A DNA stretch of 5,058 nucleotides from Bacteroidales bacterium UBA932 (GTDB lineage: Bacteria; Bacteroidota; Bacteroidia; Bacteroidales; UBA932), in NCBI GenBank assembly GCA_002293585.1, contig DBDM01000061.1, positions 1-5,058 on the forward strand. Reading direction: 5' to 3'. Numbering within the stretch: position 1 is the first letter of the stretch; each line of letters opens with the position of its first letter. Positions 1 through 5,058 of the stretch are shown one piece after another. The position numbers and the translations under genes are program-made. Under the pieces are notes generated by a model. That model was not told the origin of the DNA. It ran no database searches and saw only the letters and a program-made list of their open reading frames with translations.

Positions 1-433
1 CGGCATTGATCAAAGCGGAAAAATATTTCAGTGTTTGTCCTTCCATTCGCGTCATCAGGATGGGGAAATGGCTGATATCGTCGCTGCCTTTTATTACCGC
101 GCCTTCTTCAAGGTGAAGATGCGTTCCCTGCTTAAAGAATAGCCCACCGCTTAAAAAAACACCCTTCGGTATTACCACTACGCCGCCGCCTTCGCCACTT
201 GCACGGTCGATGACCGACTGGATGGCTGCCGTTTGCACGATAGTACTGTCGGTTTTAACATGATAATCGGTGATACGGTATTGTTTACCGAGCGTTTTCA
301 CATTTACCGGTTCATTGTTTTTTAAAAACCAACCTGGAATAGGCGTACCGTCGGGAAAAACATCGGCAGCCCACGCATTGCCGGCGATAAGCAATGAGCA
401 AATAACAACAACAAGAAACTTCTTCATATTCAT
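1..433 (-). CDS. GH28 family glycoside hydrolase (polygalacturonase/rhamnogalacturonan hydrolase), 3' partial
   Basis: The gene begins at ATG 433-431 and runs off the left edge after 144 codons. The N-terminus is a signal peptide: MNMKK, a hydrophobic stretch FLVVVICSLLIAG, then AWA before ADVF. Type I cleavage is expected after residue 22. The cysteine at residue 12 is inside the hydrophobic core and is not in a lipobox. The mature part follows the GH28 pattern: a strand and cap helix (YRITDYHV, then TAAIQSVIDRASGEGGGVVV), PKGVFLSGGLFFKQGTHLHL, EEGAVIKGSDDISHFP and TRMEGQTLKYFSALINA, the last typical of Bacteroidota GH28 proteins. Family enzymes hydrolyse galacturonan or rhamnogalacturonan through a beta-helix. 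The catalytic Asp motifs lie about 100 or more residues further on and are outside the window, so activity and linkage cannot be judged. A second in-frame ATG (427-425) giving MKKF is an equally plausible start. The gene follows the lyase gene with a 5-base gap and is probably in the same operon. Confidence 0.85.
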   Translation of the reverse strand, partial: MNMKKFLVVVICSLLIAGNAWAADVFPDGTPIPGWFLKNNEPVNVKTLGKQYRITDYHVKTDSTIVQTAAIQSVIDRASGEGGGVVVIPKGVFLSGGLFFKQGTHLHLEEGAVIKGSDDISHFPILMTRMEGQTLKYFSALINA

Positions 434-450
434 AAAATTTACTTCACCGC
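425..450 (-). promoter_or_regulatory. Tight gene junction and A/T-rich translation start of the GH28 gene
   Basis: Reading the minus strand, the lyase gene stop TAA (441-439) is followed by ATTTT and then ATG (433), with a second in-frame ATG six bases on (427). No purine-rich Shine-Dalgarno sequence is present. The A/T-rich leader is normal for Bacteroidota. There is no room for a promoter or terminator here, so co-transcription, perhaps with translational coupling, is inferred. The choice between the two ATGs cannot be settled from sequence. Confidence 0.5.
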
Positions 451-3400
451 ATCCAAATAACGGATGAGAGTCATCATGTTATCTATATATGCGGTAGTAG
501 TAATACAAAGCCCGGCATCTTGTTCCGCCGGCGGATAAGGCGAGGTATCGTACTCGTCGCCTGCACGCGTAGCTACATATTCGGTAGTCCTGCTTGGCGC
601 CTGCTTACCCACCGGCTTAAATACATTCGAAGTCATACGCAGGGGCGAGAGCCATGCACCTTCTTCCGTTAAATTATCAATGATCCGCTCCACGTTATTA
701 TTTCTTCCGGCAAAAATATTGTCGCCCGAATAATACGCCGGCAAGGGTATCGCCTTATCCGAAAGCAAGGGGGACGTTTCTTTTAAACGATCGACCGGAA
801 TTTGTTTCACTTCTTCCAAGCTGCGCTGTAACGCAGATATATTGACGGGAGCAAAAGAACCTATGTGCGACACCGTATTAGTGATGTTTTGATCGATGAA
901 ATAACGTCCGTTGGCAATATTGCTGCCCTCACGGTGAATATACTGCGGAGCGCCGGTCCGTTCATCGACATATCTCGGCACCAGGATCATTTCAGGAGAA
1001 AGGCGCCGCCCCGATTGCCGCACCTGCGCACCGGTGAGTTGTATTGTTTTCAGGAAGGCGATAGCATTGGGAATCCCGTCGAGATACTTAGGGTCTGCCG
1101 TAAGTTTATAGTAAGTTTCGAGCATGTCTATCACCTCCATGGTGGTAGACGCATTCAATCCCCTGGGTTCATAAGTACGCGCCGTAGCTGGCCTAAAGTC
1201 ATGCGTATATTGATCTGCCCAACCGGCGTAAGGCGGCGGGGTTTGTATTTTCCACACCAGATCCATAGCACGGTAAATAGCCGGTTTAAACTTTTCCGTA
1301 CCGAAAACCTGATAGCACTGTGTAAGGAATCCTACATTTTCCAGACAGACATCATCATTCAACGTAATGAATGAGGCGTAGTTTTTCTTACCGAGAATAT
1401 CATAATTCGCTTCGATAGGATAACGTTGCGGCCATCCGCCCGAAGGATATTGACTTTTGAGCACAAAGTTGATCACCTTATCCAAGGCCGGTTTAAACCT
1501 TTCGTCGTGTTTTTCCACATACATGCGCAATAGTAATTCAGCGGCGGTAATGGTACCATTATCGTCAAAAGTGGCGTTGCCGTAGTAGTGGTGAAATTCT
1601 TCCATCCGCCAGGCCTGCCGCCCATAGGTATCATACCAGCGTTTCATCGACTTTTCGCCGGCCAGGTCGATCATATAATTCCAGCCGCCGTGTTCCAACT
1701 GGTGTTCCATCAAGAGAGCGGCCACTTCAACCGCTGCATTGTAATAGTATTCATCGCCCGTAGCGTGGTAGGCGTCGAGGAAAAGGTGTCCCATAGCCGC
1801 AGTGCCGGGATTTTGTATCCATCCCATAGTGGGTAATGCCTCCAATTCGCCCCAGCGGCGCGACATGTCGGGCAGGTACTGCCAAACGTAGGCGCCGCGA
1901 TTGCCTACTTTCTCCACCATAAAACGGGTGGCGCGTTTCATGGCATCCAACACTTTATCCGTCGACACCAATGGCTGTGGCTTGCTGAGCCTGAGGATGG
2001 CATCCTGCACTACAGGCTTGGCCAGGCGCACAGTTTTTCCGCCGGCAACTATTGCCGTTCCAATAATTTCTCCCCGTGTATTCAACCAATAGGCCGAATA
2101 GAAATTTTCATCGCCGGTCAAATCAAGGGTCACCGTATCGGCATGTACGCAAACAATGTATCCTGTGCCGGGTTTTCCCATGCCCCAATGCGCCGTGTTT
2201 TCCGTCAATTCTTTCATCGGTCGCATTTGATCGGCCTCGCTGTAAAATGTAGTATCTTCAACAACCGGCAGGTTGCACAAAGAAGCGCCGGACACAAAAG
2301 CGATCCACTCTTTTAGCGGAGTGGCGGCACGAACGCTGTAAACAACCGCTTTAGCAGGGAATTTATTTTTATATTCGGTGATGTCTTCGTAAACGACACC
2401 GGCATCTGCCGTTCCCTCATCTATGATCCGGTTATACTGGCGTTGCGTTAAACTTACCCCTCCCTGCGGCGCATACAACGTACCGTCGCTACGGCGGTGC
2501 CATTGACGAATATCTATGATATCCAGCAAAGCGGCATAACGCTCTTCGGATAAAAGACTGTCGGTTACATCCTTGGTAGCCGAAAGCATGGTCAAGGCCT
2601 GTCTTCCCTTTTCTTTTTCCCACTCATCAATTACATCCAACCAGAATTTTACAAATTTCGCCGGGCCGGTATATTCCAAGCCTAAGTGGTGCACTACGTT
2701 CCGGTTATCGCCCAGACTATCCAGATAACGGCGGATATTTTTCCGGTGAAACGCCACTAATTTTTCATCATTCAAATCATAGAACTGATCGGCCATGAAT
2801 ATGCGCTTGTCGCCCGAATAATATACATTTTCAGGAAAACTGAGTTCATTGATATTATTGGCTGTCCGCCAGGGATAGTCCGCCCAATGGGCGCCTTCTT
2901 CAATGATATTATGTTGTAAATAATGGTCTTCAATAAAGAGCAAGCCTTTTTCATCGGCAAGGTCGGCAAAGGATTTCAGGCGGTCCCAATACCAGGGGTT
3001 CGGCGTATTCAGATCATACAAACTCAAACGGTCGAAGGCCTCACCAATGCCCGTGCGGCTGAACGGTTGTTCATAAAACGGCGCCCACACGTCGGCGTCC
3101 GCCCTGCGCGAACGGCCGTGATCATCCCTGCGGCGCTCGTACCAAAGCGCCGGAAAATGATTCAACGCAGCCATGTTATTTTGTTGCATGAACTGCACCA
3201 GCGTATCCAAATTGTCGGTATAACCGCGTCCTTCACGTCCCGGCACAAAGCGCGTGAGGTGAATGCCTGCACTATTTACAATGGACGGACGAAGGCTTCC
3301 GCGCCACAAAGCTGTTCGCTGTGTCCTGCCGGTCAGTCGCCTTCCGTTTAATACAATTAATCCGTTCTCTATGGTTATTTGCTGCGTTTTATTCTCTTGT

Positions 3401-5058
3401 GTAATTTGCCGTACGGGCGGAATAACCGTCCCTATTTCAGGAACGTTTACCGTGGGAACAAGCGGAAAACGCGTTGCCAGGGTGTCGATCCATTTATCCA
3501 CCGTTAATTCTGGGTCAACGGAACGTTTGTTCATCAGCGCGGTGTAGGCGGGATTCGTTCCTTCCATCGACGGCGCCGGAACGGTAATGATCTTATCCGC
3601 ATCGGGTGAGGGGTTGCCTATTCGCGCTTCCAATTGTGCATAAAACAGGCTCGGCGGTTTCATAAAAGTGCGCGGCATCAAATGAAAGCCGTCGCCATAG
3701 CCCTGTCCCCAGGTGCCGAAAGCCCAGTTATAAGCGCCCGGCGGCATTCCCAAATGCAGTTGGGGCACACGCGCTTCCCAGCACACGCTGTTCACGCCGC
3801 TCCAACCTGCCCCTTGCCCATCCACGTCACGAAAAGCGATCTTTAACGCACCGCCGTCCACCGTTTGCCGGTCGAACAGCGTGCCGCAGGCCCAACCGCC
3901 CAGTGTCCCGCTAAAATTATAAGGATGATAAGCATAACACTGCACAAAGGCATTAGGCCCTGCGGCCGTATAGCCCACCGAAAAATCATGATAACCGTAT
4001 TCCGAATAACAACGTGAAATCAGGGTTTGCTGTCCGGACGTCTGAAAAGCATAACGCCGGAAACCGCCAATTTCACCCACAGGCAACAAGGACTTACAAT
4101 CCTCCACGGTGAACCGGCGCACACCCTCCCACAAAGCTACTATACTGCTCACAAAATGCTCTCCCGTAACACGGCGTATCCACCCGTCTTCGGCATTGTT
4201 CACCGTTATAGCCATCCAGCGATGGTGTTCATCTTTTGCATTCTTTTCATTATATTCCGATACGCAACGCAGGTTCTCAACACCTACTTTAGTAATGAGG
4301 CCTGCATCTTCACAGTGCGACACATAGCCCATTCCGAATTGCTTTTCCATGGCGCAGGTCACCGGCGCATCAAGGGTGATAGATGTTGCATCAATAGCCA
4401 CTACCTCGCGTTTCCATTTCAGATCATAATCACGCGGTGCCCAGGTCGTCAACGGATAATCCACAAAAGCGCCTATTTTATCGGCGCCTATAAATGATAA
4501 CCACTCGGCAGTGGAAGGACGGGTAATGATGACCTTATCGCCCACCTTAAACGGATGACGGCCGGGAAAAGGAATGACCAGGGCATTCACAGGCACATAG
4601 TCGCCTGTAACCTGAACGGAATCGGAGGTGGAATAGGGTTTCCCCTGTATTTTAATCAAGGTTTCACGGCCGGTTCCGGCGGCAAAAAGCACTGTCCCGT
4701 CTTCCCCATATCCTCTCCCGCGCAACACCACGCCCGAAGCGGTAATGGAGAGCGAGCCGTTGATCCGGTAGCGTCCCTTTTCAAGTTCCACCGCTCCACG
4801 AAAGCCGTTTTCATCCGGCGACAACGAACTCACATAATCAATCGCCTGCTGAATGCGGGCTGTAGCATCCTTATCCCCTTCACGGGCCACATAGACCTTA
4901 GCCGGCACCAAAGGAATTTCCTGTTCCGAGGCCATGTAACCGGAGTAAGAAAAATCCGGAATGCGATCGCCACGCTCATTAGCGGCATATTCAATTTTCC
5001 GGTCGGGAGTAATGCTCAGCGATTGGGCAACGAGCATCGCGCCCGTGAGCATCACCAA
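439..5058 (-). CDS. Large multimodular secreted pectinase: beta-helix + DUF6298-like barrel + PL10 pectate lyase (5' partial)
   Basis: The frame is open at the right edge and ends with TAA at 439-441, giving 1539 visible residues (about 170 kDa). The first residues (VMLTGAMLVAQS) read as the hydrophobic core and cleavage region of a signal peptide without its basic N-terminus. The true start is therefore most likely outside the window, and the TTG at the edge is incidental. Modules in order are a right-handed beta-helix (about 50-470), a Pro-rich linker (about 480-555), a glycosidase-like barrel with beta-sandwich (about 560-1027), a family 10 polysaccharide lyase (about 1030-1425) and a C-terminal extension (about 1430-1539). 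The lyase is the best supported part: GGWPQRYP (1207-1214), ITLNDD (1231-1236) and ARTYEPRGLN (1293-1302) are family hallmarks. The expected role is beta-elimination of galacturonan in the periplasm or at the cell surface, with the other modules acting on or binding further pectin structures. Single-module PL10 enzymes are far shorter. The frame has no internal stop or visible frameshift, so the fusion appears real. It lies 5 bases ahead of a GH28 gene on the same strand. Confidence 0.88.
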   Translation of the reverse strand: MVMLTGAMLVAQSLSITPDRKIEYAANERGDRIPDFSYSGYMASEQEIPLVPAKVYVAREGDKDATARIQQAIDYVSSLSPDENGFRGAVELEKGRYRINGSLSITASGVVLRGRGYGEDGTVLFAAGTGRETLIKIQGKPYSTSDSVQVTGDYVPVNALVIPFPGRHPFKVGDKVIITRPSTAEWLSFIGADKIGAFVDYPLTTWAPRDYDLKWKREVVAIDATSITLDAPVTCAMEKQFGMGYVSHCEDAGLITKVGVENLRCVSEYNEKNAKDEHHRWMAITVNNAEDGWIRRVTGEHFVSSIVALWEGVRRFTVEDCKSLLPVGEIGGFRRYAFQTSGQQTLISRCYSEYGYHDFSVGYTAAGPNAFVQCYAYHPYNFSGTLGGWACGTLFDRQTVDGGALKIAFRDVDGQGAGWSGVNSVCWEARVPQLHLGMPPGAYNWAFGTWGQGYGDGFHLMPRTFMKPPSLFYAQLEARIGNPSPDADKIITVPAPSMEGTNPAYTALMNKRSVDPELTVDKWIDTLATRFPLVPTVNVPEIGTVIPPVRQITQENKTQQITIENGLIVLNGRRLTGRTQRTALWRGSLRPSIVNSAGIHLTRFVPGREGRGYTDNLDTLVQFMQQNNMAALNHFPALWYERRRDDHGRSRRADADVWAPFYEQPFSRTGIGEAFDRLSLYDLNTPNPWYWDRLKSFADLADEKGLLFIEDHYLQHNIIEEGAHWADYPWRTANNINELSFPENVYYSGDKRIFMADQFYDLNDEKLVAFHRKNIRRYLDSLGDNRNVVHHLGLEYTGPAKFVKFWLDVIDEWEKEKGRQALTMLSATKDVTDSLLSEERYAALLDIIDIRQWHRRSDGTLYAPQGGVSLTQRQYNRIIDEGTADAGVVYEDITEYKNKFPAKAVVYSVRAATPLKEWIAFVSGASLCNLPVVEDTTFYSEADQMRPMKELTENTAHWGMGKPGTGYIVCVHADTVTLDLTGDENFYSAYWLNTRGEIIGTAIVAGGKTVRLAKPVVQDAILRLSKPQPLVSTDKVLDAMKRATRFMVEKVGNRGAYVWQYLPDMSRRWGELEALPTMGWIQNPGTAAMGHLFLDAYHATGDEYYYNAAVEVAALLMEHQLEHGGWNYMIDLAGEKSMKRWYDTYGRQAWRMEEFHHYYGNATFDDNGTITAAELLLRMYVEKHDERFKPALDKVINFVLKSQYPSGGWPQRYPIEANYDILGKKNYASFITLNDDVCLENVGFLTQCYQVFGTEKFKPAIYRAMDLVWKIQTPPPYAGWADQYTHDFRPATARTYEPRGLNASTTMEVIDMLETYYKLTADPKYLDGIPNAIAFLKTIQLTGAQVRQSGRRLSPEMILVPRYVDERTGAPQYIHREGSNIANGRYFIDQNITNTVSHIGSFAPVNISALQRSLEEVKQIPVDRLKETSPLLSDKAIPLPAYYSGDNIFAGRNNNVERIIDNLTEEGAWLSPLRMTSNVFKPVGKQAPSRTTEYVATRAGDEYDTSPYPPAEQDAGLCITTTAYIDNMMTLIRYLDAVK
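442..774 (-). other. C-terminal extension after the PL10 core
   Basis: These are residues about 1429-1539, following the last toroid segment. The segment reads LPAYYSGDNIFAGRNNN, then GAWLSPLRMTSNVF, then DEYDTSPYPP, and ends in TAYIDNMMTLIRYLDAVK, a short amphipathic helix. It has no Gly-rich or Ig-like sorting domain of the type IX secretion kind, which argues against that export route. It may pack against the toroid or form part of the substrate cleft. I recall similar tails on other long Bacteroidota pectate lyases, but the function is unknown. Confidence 0.45.
784..1971 (-). other. Domain: polysaccharide lyase family 10 (PL10) pectate lyase
   Basis: These are residues about 1030-1425, matching the long form of PL10, an alpha/alpha toroid. 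The N-terminal half carries AYVWQYLPDMSRRWGE (1056-1071), GWIQNPGTAAMGHLFLDAY (1079-1097) and HQLEHGGWNY (1119-1128). The catalytic half carries FDDNGT (1164-1169), GGWPQRYP (1207-1214), ITLNDD (1231-1236) and ARTYEP (1293-1298). In Cellvibrio japonicus Pel10A, Asp389 and Asp451 help bind calcium and substrate, and Arg524 acts as the base. By motif position these should correspond to Asp1165 or Asp1166, Asp1235 and Arg1294. The spacing differs through a longer loop before ITLNDD and a shorter one before ARTYEP. The mapping is mine and unaligned, but no key residue appears missing, so an active lyase is likely. Confidence 0.85.
1978..3381 (-). other. Domain: DUF6298-like module, glycosidase-type barrel plus beta-sandwich
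   Basis: These are residues about 560-1027. The order of predicted strands fits a (beta/alpha)8 barrel: GIHLTRF (598-604), AALNHFPALWY (630-640), GLLFIEDHY (705-713), VVHHLGLEYTG (788-798), ALTMLSAT (821-828), LLDIIDIRQW (844-853), KAVVYSVR (903-910) and EWIAFVSGAS (917-926). A strand-rich tail (966-1025) containing YWLNTRGEIIG resembles the C-terminal sandwich of GH5/GH140-type enzymes. I believe this corresponds to Pfam DUF6298, found in Bacteroidota next to pectinase domains, but the name is from memory. Glu795 at the end of the fourth strand is the best candidate acid/base. No acidic residue is obvious at the seventh strand, where a clan A nucleophile would sit. Substrate is unknown. Confidence 0.55.
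3649..4911 (-). other. Domain: N-terminal right-handed beta-helix, pectate-lyase-3-like
   Basis: These are residues about 50-470 of the large protein. The opening (REGDKDATARIQQAIDYVSS at 59-78, then a GAVELEKGRYRINGSL strand and VVLRGRGYGEDGTVLF) is the usual N-terminal cap and first coils of secreted beta-helix proteins of the pectate lyase superfamily. Later coils show repeating short-strand patterns such as VNNAEDGWIRRVTG (287-299), VRRFTVEDC (313-321) and QTLISRCYSEYGYHDF (344-359). The section from 371 to 460 is rich in Gly, Trp, Tyr and Phe, as in a carbohydrate-facing surface. Eight cysteines lie between 235 and 426. No catalytic residues can be assigned by eye. It could be a lyase, a hydrolase or a binding module. 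The fold is well supported and the activity is not. Confidence 0.7.

Noticed and set aside
434..438. Terminator or promoter between the two genes
   Set aside because: Only five bases separate stop and start, and no hairpin with a T-run is seen around them.
270..467. 65-residue plus-strand open frame spanning the gene junction
   Set aside because: It overlaps the signal-peptide region of the GH28 gene and the end of the lyase gene on the opposite strand. It has no independent support.
865..1374. 169-residue open frame on the plus strand
   Set aside because: It lies antisense within the conserved PL10 coding region, has no recognisable domain, signal peptide or start context, and is rich in Arg, His and Ile as expected of a reverse-complement shadow.
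2923..3351. 142-residue open frame on the plus strand
   Set aside because: It is antisense to the barrel module, with a low-plausibility composition and no family resemblance.
4027..4497. 156-residue open frame on the plus strand
   Set aside because: It is antisense to the beta-helix module. A short hydrophobic patch suggested a membrane segment, but it mirrors the opposite-strand codons and nothing else supports a gene.
5056..5058. TTG at the window edge, or ATG at 5052-5050, as the start of the large gene
   Set aside because: Either start would give a signal peptide without a basic N-terminal region. The visible residues look like the middle of a signal peptide, so the start is taken to be outside the window.

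Overview
This window is almost wholly coding and looks like part of a secreted pectin-degradation locus of a Bacteroidota bacterium. All supported genes are on the minus strand, so the region is transcribed from the high coordinates to the low ones. The phylum call is an inference. It rests on the protein families (a PL10 pectate lyase fused to a domain resembling the Bacteroidota DUF6298 family, followed by a GH28 pectinase), on an A/T-rich translation start without a Shine-Dalgarno sequence, and on the typical Met-Lys-Lys signal peptide. Base composition is near half G+C by eye. The genus cannot be told.

From 5058 down to 439 runs one very large open reading frame, open at the right window edge (1539 residues visible). 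It begins inside what looks like the hydrophobic part of a signal peptide. It then reads through three catalytic-looking modules: a right-handed beta-helix (about residues 50-470), a glycosidase-like barrel plus beta-sandwich (about 560-1027), and a polysaccharide lyase family 10 alpha/alpha toroid (about 1030-1425). A C-terminal extension reaches the stop. The lyase module keeps the residues expected for catalysis.

Five bases after its stop codon starts a second gene (433 down to 1, open at the left edge). It has a clear type I signal peptide and the N-terminal part of a GH28 polygalacturonase or rhamnogalacturonan hydrolase. The spacing implies one transcript. Together they suggest an extracytoplasmic pair in which an eliminative lyase (PL10) and a hydrolase (GH28) attack galacturonan-containing pectin, while the beta-helix and barrel modules may handle other linkages.

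No promoter, terminator, RNA gene, repeat array, mobile element or CRISPR was found. The SusC/SusD-like transporters and regulators usual for such loci are not in the window. There is no gene-free stretch longer than a few bases; the other open frames are shadows of the large gene.
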